Assembly: GCA_964558875.1 (NCBI GenBank)
Contig: CAZLGM010000055.1
Location: 1 to 17,117, forward strand
Length of the DNA stretch: 17,117 nt
DNA from: CAZLGM01 sp964558875
Lineage (GTDB): Bacteria; Desulfobacterota; Desulfobulbia; Desulfobulbales; Desulfocapsaceae
Direction of reading: 5' to 3'
The notes under the pieces are model-generated. The model did no database searches. It was not told the origin of the DNA and saw only the letters and a program-made list of their open reading frames with translations. The position numbers and the translations under genes are program-made. This document shows positions 8,071-16,164 of the stretch, piece by piece; position 1 is the first letter of the stretch, and each line of letters begins with the position of its first letter.

Positions 8071-8161
8071 GAAAAGATGTTTTCCCTCTTTTGCGACGAC
8101 TTATTACAAGATACCATGCACCTGGATACTCTATGCGTAGAGGACGAGCCATGTGGCTCAT
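8071..8161 (-). pseudogene. REP-associated tyrosine transposase (IS200-like, Y1), N-terminal fragment
   Basis: Starting at ATG 8152 (or 8161) on the minus strand, the reading MARPLRIEYPGAWYLVISRR then KRGKTSF matches the very conserved start of RAYT proteins (MARPLRIEYPGAxYHVxxRG). The His of the usual YHV is Leu here. After about 28 codons the similarity ends, just before the IS91 remnant begins, so the catalytic HUH and Tyr parts are absent. The start lies about 30 bp downstream of the autotransporter stop on the same strand. A GAGCC/GGCTC hairpin (8145-8158) overlaps the start region. Confidence 0.7.
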
Positions 8162-9989
8162 GACGGCATGTTAACATCTTGAGGGGTACCTTAAAATCGA
8201 TAACTCACCCCAACTGCAGCCTGGTGAGCAGTAAAGCCGTTGCCGAAAAGAGCTGTATAATCGAGATAAAAGGAAAGGCTCTTTCCATATTCACCCACAA
8301 AGCTCATATCAATAGCAGTAGAGTCGGAAACAGGCTCAATCCCTGAAACGTTAAACGGAGCCTCAGGGTAATCGACAAAGTTTGCACTGATCGTTGGTGC
8401 ATCATCTTTGAATTCACGTCTCCAACTCAACTCCGCCCTTGGCAGAAATCTCCAATTGCCCAGCTCTATCCGGCCGGCCACCTGAATACCTAAAGAACTG
8501 ACCAATGACTCAACCTTTTGCTCCTCAATATCAACACTTAAGTGGGCAGCACCTGATTCGGTAAAAGAACCCAGGTTCAGTTGTCCATAACTAAGACCGG
8601 CCATGGGAGCAATCAGCCAGTTGGAACTCAAAGAAAATTCATAACCGGTCCTCAAACGTCCTGAGAATCCATCTGAGCCAAAGGAAGAGAATCCATTTGC
8701 ATAAAGCCCTGCAAAGCTGATCTCCCGCACAGCGGAGTTGTTGAAATCACCATAGGAAAAGGTGCCATCAACAAAAAAAGAACCAAGGTCAGCTGTTCCA
8801 TACAAACCGATATGCTTGCCCTGAACAGAGCCGCTGTGTCCATTTCCAAAGTCAATATCCGAATCGCTGTATCCCAGGTTAAACCCGGCTGTAAACTTAC
8901 TTAAAAAGCTTCGGTCGAAACCAAAGACAAGCCCGGTCATCTCCTGAGAATGCCCCATATAGTCTTCATCCGAGTCACGATCACTTTTGGCTCCAAGGGA
9001 TTGGGCCCAGAAATTCCATTGTGTTTGAGAAACCTCCTGTTCATGTGAGGAGCCATCTGATGCTTTAAAAAATTTGCGGATTCGACTGTCTGTCTGACGG
9101 TGAGCAACTGCAAGATCAAGGCTGTTATTAATTTGCAGACCGACTCCTCCGAAGGCTGTATACATTTCAGGACTCATGGCAGACATGGCCTGCCTGATTT
9201 CAGTCAGGTTCATATCAAAATCCATGGAGATGATCGTTGCGGCCATTTCTCCCCCGGCAAGTCCCACAATCGTATCAAGGGCGGAGCCGACACTCTTCTG
9301 GTTGTTTGTTTCTCCAAGCTCTTCAAAGGGTTTGCGGTAGAGTACCAGCTTAACTGTCTTTGAACCGTAAACCAGGTGGAGGGAGAGGGTCTGGGAGTTG
9401 CTCAGGTTGGTTGAAAGAGAGTCGAATTGGCCGTTAACAGAATCGGCTTTGATAATCGTCCATTGCCGGCCATTGGTATAGAGGGCGCGGGGCAGTGCAG
9501 TTACGACTGTGCCCCCATTTATGGTGAGTTTTCCATTTATATCGAGCAGATCAGATGCGCCATTGGCCGCAATTTCAACCAGATAGACGGAACCGTCCAT
9601 AAAGGTCACATTGCCGTTGACCGTCAGTGTTCCGATGGAGTTGCCGGGGGCAATGGTACCGAAGTTGACAATATCGCCAAAGATGGTTCCGGTCCCACCC
9701 AGCAATCCATCCGCACCAATGGTGAGCAGGTTGATGACCAGGGTGCCATTGACATAGAGGTTGCCGTTATGGATGGTAAGGTCCCAGGTGGGAAAGTTCC
9801 AGGTGCCAACCATTGTGGTATTGCCGCCAAAGATACCGAAATTTTCGAAATTGATATATTTGGTGCCGATCAGGCTGGGATCAATGGTTCCCATATTATC
9901 AAAACCAAGGGTATCGGTACCGTCACCGCCGTCAGCCACGCCGCCCAGAAATGAACCTCCGCCAATGATTACGGTATCGTTGCCGTCCA

Positions 9990-11385
9990 TACCGTAGATA
10001 TTGCCAAGTACAGAGCCATAGTTGGCGATGGTATCGTCGCCGCCATAGGAATCGGTATCATTGTTGAAGCTGCCCCAGATATCGCCCATGACCCGACCCC
10101 GATTGGTAATGATATTGCCCCTGCTATGACTGGAGCCCGAGTTATGGCTGCCGTAGATGCTGCCGCCGACAAGACCATAGTTTTCAATTATGTTTGAGCC
10201 GCCGCTGCTGTGGTCAATATTTTTGCTGCCGTAGATATCCTTGCCGACATTCCCATAGTTGTAAATTACATTTGAGCCGCCACTGCTGTATTTACTATTA
10301 ACGTTGCCGTGGATATCCAAGTAAATATTGCCATAGTTTACTATGCTGTTTGAACCGCCGCTGTCGTAGGAGCTATTGACGCTGCCATAGATATAAAGAG
10401 CATTCCCATAGTTATAAATTCTATTTGAACCGCCACTACTGGAGATCGAATTGAGACTGCCAAAGATCATTGTAGTAGTCCCATAATTATAGATTGTATT
10501 GAAGCCGCCAATGCTGGAAAACACATTGTTACTGCCAAAGATATTTGCAGTAGTCTCATAATTATAGATTGTATTGAAGCCGCCGCTGCTGGAATGCAGA
10601 TTGAGACTGCCAAAGATAGTTGCAGTAGTTTCATAATTACTAATTGTATTAAAGCCGCCACTGCTGGAGTCTGAATTATCGCTGCCGAAGATAGCCTCAG
10701 CAGTACCCCAGTTGTTAATTGTATTTGACCCACCGAAGCTCTTTGTTCCTAAGTTGTAACTGCCCAAGAGCCAGTTTGCAGTTCCATAGTTTGAGATAGT
10801 GTTGAACCCACCACTACTTTTTTTACCCAAATTAAAGCTGCCGTAGATGTTACCTTTTACTTTCTTCAAATTTTCGATTGCATTTGAACCACCGCTGCTC
10901 CGGTCACCCAGGTTGCCGCTACCAACGATATCTCCATTAACCGTCCAGTCATTGAAGATCTTATTGAACCCGCCGCTGCTCTTTTTCCCCTCATTATTGC
11001 TGCCGAAGATGTTGCCTTTTACTTTGCCTTTGTTGCTGATAGTATTTGAACCACCACTACTCTTTTCGCCAAAATTAGCGCTGCCGTAGATGTTCCCTTT
11101 TACTAAGTACGAATTATCGATTGTATTTGAGCCGCCGCTGCTCCGGTCACCCAGGTTCACTACCAACCATATCTCCATTAACCGTCCGGTCATTGGAGAT
11201 CATATTCAAACCGCCGTTGCTCTTTCTCCCCTCGTTGTAGCTGCCAATAATCGACGCCTTGGCTTTACCGCTATTTGAAACAGTATTTGATCCACCTCTG
11301 CTTCTTCTCCCTTCATTATAGCTGCCATAGAAATTATCACCGACAGTACCGCTGTTTTTTACCGTGTTTGATCCTCCAGAACTGT
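9990..11385 (-). repeat. coding tandem repeats, 75-84 bp unit, with 243-bp higher-order period
   Basis: About 18 in-frame units encode the passenger repeats. Units nearest the N-terminus are 27 residues long; later ones are mostly 25-26. Each has a GGSN/GGFN turn, an Asn-Xxx-Gly turn and an (I/Y)(Y/F)GSxN strand, the pattern of stacked parallel beta-helix coils. Units 2-3-4 resemble units 5-6-7 far more than other units (for example NDRTVNGDMVGS and NDWTVNGDIVGS, both followed by NLGDR). This shows a duplication of an 81-residue block; the DNA word CGGTCACCCAGGTT recurs 243 bp apart (near 10901 and 11144). Confidence 0.85.
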
Positions 11386-11770
11386 CATTCTTTTTATTGT
11401 AGCTGCCGGTCATGTTCAAACCGACATTTCCTGAGTTATCTACTGTGTTGCCGGAACTACTGCCGCCGGTGATATGCTTACCCACAGTCCCTTTATTAAT
11501 TACGGTATCAGTGCCTCCCTGGGTCATATCAATGCTCTTTTTAACTGTAGCACCGGTCTCATTTGTATAATTGTCATCGCCTGCAGTGCCTTTCCAGTTA
11601 CCATTAATAGTACCACTATTGGTAGCATCTGCCGCAAGGAGTGTATCAACAGGAAACAGGGCAAAATAGAGAAAAAGAAAGAGGCAACAGAGCCGGCCAA
11701 TGGAATATCTGGACAACCATTCAGTTGGAATCATGTCGAATCTCACACGGTTATGGGAAAAAGAATACAT
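11142..11770 (-). CDS. 5' part of the autotransporter as it would be translated without frame correction
   Basis: If the frameshift is real, translation from 11770 gives about 207 residues: signal peptide, two weak and about three good passenger repeats, ending MVGSEPG at the TGA at 11147-11149. With no beta-barrel, such a product could reach only the periplasm. This is an alternative reading of the same locus, not an extra gene. Confidence 0.3.
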
Positions 11771-11826
11771 GTCTTCTTTAGGAAATGAATTTACTAAGAG
11801 ACATTCCTTTTCCAATAAAATACCGT

Positions 11827-11866
11827 GTTAAAACTGTTAATACAGTCGTAACAAATTGAAATTATA
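11827..11866 (-). promoter_or_regulatory. candidate autotransporter promoter with overlapping inverted-repeat operator
   Basis: On the minus strand a perfect TATAAT (11866-11861) follows an A-rich spacer; the -35 is weak. Where transcription would start lies a 26-bp inverted repeat (11827-11852): GTTA-NN-ACTGT, four bases, ACAGT-NN-TAAC. An operator overlapping +1 would suit a repressor. The interval after the kinase stop has no visible terminator, so read-through from the kinase gene is also possible. Confidence 0.35.
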
Positions 11867-11912
11867 CTTTTTTTATGTTGCCTAAAAATGGATGCGGTAA
11901 TTGGGGTGTATT

Positions 11913-14900
11913 CTACATGGCTTGCAGAGTAGAAAGAGCGGTAGAGAGTTCGTGGCAGGAAGAGTTGTTGTCTTTGCAAATTTCAAGGACAAATTGAGCA
12001 GTTTGAATAACCTGTTTGCGTCTGGGTATTTTGGGAAGAGTCGCCAGGTCCAGGTATCTATCAAAAGTCTGGGTCCGTTCATAACCATCCTTGGTCATAT
12101 ACACTTTCCATAGACCGGACTGTTTAGCCAGATCCGCTTTTGAACTCTTAGTTTCCTGTTGCCAGCAGTGAAGGGCCAAATTCATTACCTGGACAATCAG
12201 GGTACGTGACCCGTTTTCTTTCCGGTCTTTATCACAGGCAACCTGAATATGATTGAGTGATTGGTCAACATGACGCAAAGTGGTGATGAACTCCGGATGC
12301 TTTTCCAAAATTATTGGAGTCATGCCGTTGAGGGACTCTTCCAGTTCACGGAGCATGAGCCGATTGTTGTTCAGGGTCTCAATAAGGTGAAAAGCTCCAT
12401 CCGGGAGTTCCTGTTCCTTAACAACAAAAACAAGCAGCCGTTCTTCTTCAAGCTCAAGGAGTACCCAGTCCAACTCCACGTTCAGAATCTCTTTGCCTTT
12501 TAAAACAACATGGAGACTGGATTTCGACTGACTGGAAGTCCGGGTGGCTATCATCTGGTTCTCCAGCAGTTCCCGGACAGTCTGGTGGGAGCTTTGGTTC
12601 AGAAGATCAATAAAAGGAGTACCCAACAGAGAGTCTGCCGGAATATCTATAAACCTGGCAAACGGTTCATTGCTGAAACTGATTTCACCAGCTTCATTCA
12701 CGCCAACCATGGCTCTGTCGATACTGTTGAGCATTCCAGAAAGGCGGTTTTGGGTAAAGTGTAAATCCTGTTCAGTCTGTTTGCGTAAATCAAGCTCCTT
12801 TTTCAGTTGTATATTTTCCTTGAGTGTCTGATATGAACGGCCGACTCTTAAATGAATATCTATCCGTGCCATCAACTCATCACCTGTGAAAGGTTTAACA
12901 AGATAATCATTTGCACCTGCCTGAAACCCTTCGATGATTTCCTCATCCCGGCTTTTAGCCGTCAACATGATCACGGGAAGCTCCTGGGGCGGATATATAA
13001 GTCTTATTTTCCGGCAGACTTCATATCCGGACATATTCGGCATCATCACATCCAAAAGAATGAGATCGGGCTTTCCATTGTCTTCAATGTAGGAAAGAGC
13101 ATCATGGCCGTTTGTGTATGCGTGCGTCTTTTTTTTTGCAAGTTCCATGTAATTCGTCACGACCTGCAAATTGACAGGGTCATCGTCTACAACCAGGATG
13201 GCCCCTTCTGCGGGTTGGACAGCAGGTTTTTTTATTTTCGGACTCGGTTTGGATTCAGTTGGTAATGATGAATTATCAGAGAATGAACTGTTTCCATAGG
13301 TGATTTCATTTTGTTCCTCAGAAATTGACTGCCAAATCGGCAATGTCACTGTAAAGCAGCTCCCTTTGCCAATCGTTGATTGAAGGGAAATTGTGCCGCC
13401 ATGCAGCTCAACCAGCTGCTTTGTTATGGCAAGGCCTAAACCGGTTCCACCGATTTTTCTTGTCAGAGTACCATCGAGTTGTTCAAAAGATGTGAAAATT
13501 CGTTCAAAATCACTCTCAGCAATACCGATACCACTATCCTGTACATGGATGGCTACCCTGCTGTCCTGCAGTTCACTACTGATGGTGATGCCCCCTTCCC
13601 GGGTAAATTTAATAGCATTGCCAACCAGATTATAAAAAACCTGCTGCAGCCTGTCTTCATCACCCGCAACTGATGGGAAGTCTGTTGGAATGTTGTTTTT
13701 CAGCTCCACCTGATTTTCTTTTTTTCTGTTGACCAGAAGCGTGTTTGATACTGTTAAGACAACATTAATCAAACCATGCATATCCACAGCTTTTTTAACA
13801 ACATGTAAGTCATCATTGCGGAGTTTAGAAAAATCGAGAATATCGTTGATAAGGGTGGCCAGCCTTTTACCGCTGGCTGTTACCAGTTTCAGGTTGTATT
13901 TTGCTTTTTGAGATATCTGTCCACCACTCCCTTTTATAAGCGACTCTGCAATGCCGATAATTCCATGTAAAGGGGTTTTTAGTTCATGGGATGTGTTGGC
14001 CAGAAACTCGTCTTTAATCCGGTCCATTCGCGAGAGCTCAATATTCTGTTTTTGTAGTTTTAAAGAGAGCCTCTCGACTGCTGTAAAGGCCTTTGATGAT
14101 CTCAGAGAGATTGCAAAGGAGTGAAAGAGTATCATTACGAGGAGTCCGATAGGAGACAGCCATGTACTCTGAATGATATTGTATTCAAAGAGAATATCGT
14201 TAATTGCCGTCAAAATAAGAATGACGAGTCCACCCAGAATATACACGCTGCTTTCTCGTTTTTGCATGAATGCTGACAGGGTAACTTTGAGCAGGTAAGC
14301 CAGGCAGGTAAATGAAACAACTTCAAAGAGCGGAACTGACTGAATAGAGATATGGCTTGGAGTGACAAGGAAAAAAAGAGAAAAAATAACAGAAATACCT
14401 GTAAACATCCATCCTATACGTTTCGATGTTTCAAGGGGGAAGAGTGTTTGAAAAAAGAGATATAAAAAGGGCAAGCTCAGATAATAGCTGATGAATGTGA
14501 TACGGGCATGGTTTGCCCAGGAAAGATTCGGCAGAAAAACATATAACAGATAAACGTGAATATCCACCAGGTCATAAAAAGCAACTATAAGAATACAAAG
14601 AAGACCTAGATATAAAAAAGAACGATCCCTGGGTCTCACAGCATAGAGAACAAGGTTATATAAACCTATCATCAGAAGAGAGCTTAAAATAATTATGCCA
14701 AGGACAAATCTTGTTTCCAGATCTTCTTTCAGGGATTTTTTCGGGCCAATAGAGACCTGATTAGCTATACCACTGAGTGGATAATGGAAATTAGAGACTT
14801 GGAGGACTATCTCAAGATCCTGCTGATTGTCTCGGAGTTCAATGAGTTGGAGTTGTCGACCGGGTTCAATGTCGGTCAGTTGAACCCCGACTTTGCCTAC

Positions 14901-15332
14901 GGTTGCAACTATTTCTCCATTGATCCACAATCTATAGGCGGTATAGATCTCGCCTATTTTTATGGCCAGACCACTTGACTGTTCAGGGAGTTTAACATGC
15001 AGCCGGAAGGTGCCGAAGCCGTCCACCGGGTATGACTTTTTTTGACCTGGTTGCCTGTTCCAGTAGCCCGGGATTTTGATAAAGCTGGAAGGATTCAGGC
15101 GGGATTGTTTGGAGAAATCGTTGGGAGAGAGCAGGTGATGCCAGTAAAATTCCCATTCACCATTCAGGGAAAAAGCGTTGTCATCAGTGAAATGTTGTCC
15201 CGAAAGATCAAGTTTTCCAAGAATAGCTGTCGGTTGGGATCTTCCATGAAGACAGCCGGCAGTGAACAGAAGGATGAACAGTAAAGAAAAAATAAGTCCA
15301 GGATGAATAGCCTTTTTCATAGAATGTTTCAT
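11913..15332 (-). CDS. 7TMR-DISM hybrid sensor histidine kinase with receiver and PAS-like domains
   Basis: This hybrid kinase has about 1,139 residues counted from ATG 15332. Order: a hydrophobic export signal (IFSLLFILLFTAGC, possible imperfect lipobox); a periplasmic jelly-roll-like ligand domain of the 7TMR-DISM type (about 40-200, with LNGEWEFYW and IPGYWN); seven transmembrane segments (about 208-412); HisKA with SHELKTPL (phospho-acceptor His449); HATPase with N-box FYNLVGNAIKF, DSGIGIA and GGTGLGLA; a receiver (about 712-830) with VVDDD, phospho-acceptor Asp761 in LLDVMMP, and Lys813; a PAS-like domain (about 855-975); and a 165-residue C-terminal region I cannot assign. All catalytic residues are present. 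The start was moved from 15407 because ATG 15332 or 15320 puts the signal peptide at the N-terminus. The gene lies upstream of and co-directional with the autotransporter. Ligand and response output are unknown. Confidence 0.92.
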   Translation of the reverse strand: MKHSMKKAIHPGLIFSLLFILLFTAGCLHGRSQPTAILGKLDLSGQHFTDDNAFSLNGEWEFYWHHLLSPNDFSKQSRLNPSSFIKIPGYWNRQPGQKKSYPVDGFGTFRLHVKLPEQSSGLAIKIGEIYTAYRLWINGEIVATVGKVGVQLTDIEPGRQLQLIELRDNQQDLEIVLQVSNFHYPLSGIANQVSIGPKKSLKEDLETRFVLGIIILSSLLMIGLYNLVLYAVRPRDRSFLYLGLLCILIVAFYDLVDIHVYLLYVFLPNLSWANHARITFISYYLSLPFLYLFFQTLFPLETSKRIGWMFTGISVIFSLFFLVTPSHISIQSVPLFEVVSFTCLAYLLKVTLSAFMQKRESSVYILGGLVILILTAINDILFEYNIIQSTWLSPIGLLVMILFHSFAISLRSSKAFTAVERLSLKLQKQNIELSRMDRIKDEFLANTSHELKTPLHGIIGIAESLIKGSGGQISQKAKYNLKLVTASGKRLATLINDILDFSKLRNDDLHVVKKAVDMHGLINVVLTVSNTLLVNRKKENQVELKNNIPTDFPSVAGDEDRLQQVFYNLVGNAIKFTREGGITISSELQDSRVAIHVQDSGIGIAESDFERIFTSFEQLDGTLTRKIGGTGLGLAITKQLVELHGGTISLQSTIGKGSCFTVTLPIWQSISEEQNEITYGNSSFSDNSSLPTESKPSPKIKKPAVQPAEGAILVVDDDPVNLQVVTNYMELAKKKTHAYTNGHDALSYIEDNGKPDLILLDVMMPNMSGYEVCRKIRLIYPPQELPVIMLTAKSRDEEIIEGFQAGANDYLVKPFTGDELMARIDIHLRVGRSYQTLKENIQLKKELDLRKQTEQDLHFTQNRLSGMLNSIDRAMVGVNEAGEISFSNEPFARFIDIPADSLLGTPFIDLLNQSSHQTVRELLENQMIATRTSSQSKSSLHVVLKGKEILNVELDWVLLELEEERLLVFVVKEQELPDGAFHLIETLNNNRLMLRELEESLNGMTPIILEKHPEFITTLRHVDQSLNHIQVACDKDRKENGSRTLIVQVMNLALHCWQQETKSSKADLAKQSGLWKVYMTKDGYERTQTFDRYLDLATLPKIPRRKQVIQTAQFVLEICKDNNSSCHELSTALSTLQAM

Positions 15333-15407
15333 TACAGGACTTATATAAATTGTCAAGAATCGTTCAAAACTCCACTGCACACATAGTCTGTAAAGCAAAG
15401 ATAACAA

Positions 15408-15549
15408 CAGAACGAATTACTTCAACTTAAAAGACAGGACGGTCAGAGAAACGTCATCTGGAGCAGTTATTACTCAGATCCCGGAAAGAGGTCAAGTATG
15501 TTGCTGACCTTTTTCTCTTTTCTTTTCATCTCCTGCTCAGGGAATATTT
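15408..15549. other. non-coding interval upstream of the kinase, containing an orphan terminator
   Basis: Apart from the terminator-like hairpin at 15485-15525 I see no gene here. On the minus strand a TTGACA followed closely by TATATAA lies at about 15340-15356, just before the kinase start, but the spacing is not that of a standard sigma-70 promoter, so I do not call it. Confidence 0.4.
15485..15525 (+). terminator. Rho-independent terminator-like hairpin, + strand, no obvious gene upstream
   Basis: Stem AAAGAGGTCA (15485-15494) pairs with TGACCTTTTT (15505-15514), ten pairs with one G-U, and a 10-nt loop. The pyrimidine tract TTTTTCTCTTTTCTTTT follows. It has the form of an intrinsic terminator for rightward transcription, yet no + strand gene ends here: hypB is 7.7 kb away and the kinase is on the other strand. 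Confidence 0.6.
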
Positions 15550-15702
15550 ATGATAGGTACAGAGATTTTGGAAATACCTGTCTCTCATAAAAAGGAATTA
15601 GTATACAACCCTGTTCATGAGCTACTGATGGATAGATATTGTTTCGTCTGTATTTATGGAACAGAATTGTTTTGTGGCACGATTAGAGGGCAATTTTTTT
15701 GA
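15550..15702 (+). CDS. possible small protein, 50 residues, unrecognised
   Basis: ATG at 15550 opens 50 codons to a TGA at 15700-15702, with an AGGGA-type ribosome-binding site about 8 bases upstream (15538-15542). The product starts MIGTEILEIPVSHKKELVYN and ends in a Cys/Phe-rich stretch (YCFVCIYG, LFCGTIRG). I recognise no family; it could be chance or the remnant of a longer gene. It lies just after the orphan terminator, so it would need its own promoter, which I do not see. Confidence 0.25.
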   Translation: MIGTEILEIPVSHKKELVYNPVHELLMDRYCFVCIYGTELFCGTIRGQFF

Positions 15703-16164
15703 GCGAGGCTGACCTGGGTGTGACTCGATTAAATCCCGATATCCAACCTTCAATCCTTTCTTCTGCATAGTTAGGTGATAAGTAATTGCTTTTTACACCC
15801 TTCCCCGCGAGTGGACAAATAATCATAATCGTTATTTAAAAACCAAGGTGCCTGAGCAGGCTATTGAATTCATAAGTAAGTATGCCCAAGCTTTAAAAGG
15901 ATTTTGCATATGAAAAATAAAGTCGTAACAGGCTATTTGGACATATAGGATATATGTAGTGGACCACATAGTAGAATGAAAGATTAATGTAAAAAAACTT
16001 TCCCCGTCCTTCCCCTTCCTCTTTTTCAACTGAAAGACTTGACGTATTCATTCGAGATGAACAGAGTATTGCGGGTGTTTTGTTTATCAACCGCTCCGGC
16101 TCGGTATGCATTGACATGGAGTGGTTGTCATTTACCCATTACAAACAACTACTCATTCGTTATT
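15703..16164. other. AT-rich intergenic region with small palindromes upstream of the MoxR ATPase gene
   Basis: I see no convincing gene in these 462 bases. They hold a perfect inverted repeat ACATATA-GGA-TATATGT (15941-15957), followed at once by GTGGACCAC (15959-15967); a pyrimidine-rich stretch (about 15990-16027); and a TTGACA at 16111-16116 that forms an inverted pair TGACA/TGTCA with 16126-16130, 35-55 bases before the ATPase start. A matching -10 box is not clear. The open frame reaching left to 16039 begins with TTG and adds residues unlike the family. Confidence 0.4.

Larger units (their letters stand above)
8191..11770 (-). pseudogene. type Va autotransporter with tandem-repeat passenger, frameshifted
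   Basis: Read across one frameshift, this encodes a secreted protein of about 1,190 residues. Order: a signal peptide (RLCCLFLFLYFALFPV.., likely cut near TLLAADA); a passenger of about 18 clear tandem units of 25-28 residues with pattern SSGGSNTIxNxGxVxGxIYGSxN (DNA about 9990-11385, with two weaker units to 11520); a spacer with GTIFGDIVNFGTIAPGNS, typical of autotransporter beta-helices; and an autotransporter beta-barrel (about 8194-9021) ending in VSYRF with terminal Phe, the outer-membrane assembly signal. The 5' frame (to 11147) ends in a TGA and the 3' frame (from 11193) lacks a signal. A 2-nt loss near 11157-11161 explains both. Start choice: ATG 11770 or 11734; a TTG at 11815 also opens the frame. 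The passenger's ligand is unknown. It could be a true pseudogene, a phase-variable gene, or a draft-assembly error. Confidence 0.85.

Noticed and set aside
7565..8161. A 198-residue minus-strand ORF overlapping hypB
   Set aside because: Only short stretches resemble transposases, in mixed frames, and its end is antisense to hypB; it is two decayed remnants read through by chance.
9427..9954. A 175-residue + strand ORF inside the autotransporter gene
   Set aside because: It is antisense to a clearly coding repeat and spacer region and has no family features; the biased repeat composition keeps the opposite strand open.
10847..11089. Pro/Leu-rich + strand ORF antisense to the passenger repeats
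   Set aside because: Its periodic composition is the mirror of the Ser/Gly/Asn repeats on the coding strand.
9990..11385. CRISPR-like regular repeats
   Set aside because: Periodicity is 75-84 bp, in frame, and conserved at protein level; repeats and spacers are not separable, so it is a coding tandem array.
11827..11852. LexA (SOS) box
   Set aside because: The CTG-CAG spacing is 6 instead of 10, and no SOS gene is adjacent.
15333..15407. Longer N-terminus of the histidine kinase (start at 15407)
   Set aside because: It would put 25 residues before the export signal; starts at 15332 or 15320 fit better.
16039..16164. N-terminal extension of the MoxR ATPase from the TTG at 16039
   Set aside because: The 42 extra residues match nothing in the family, and the start at 16165 gives the normal length.
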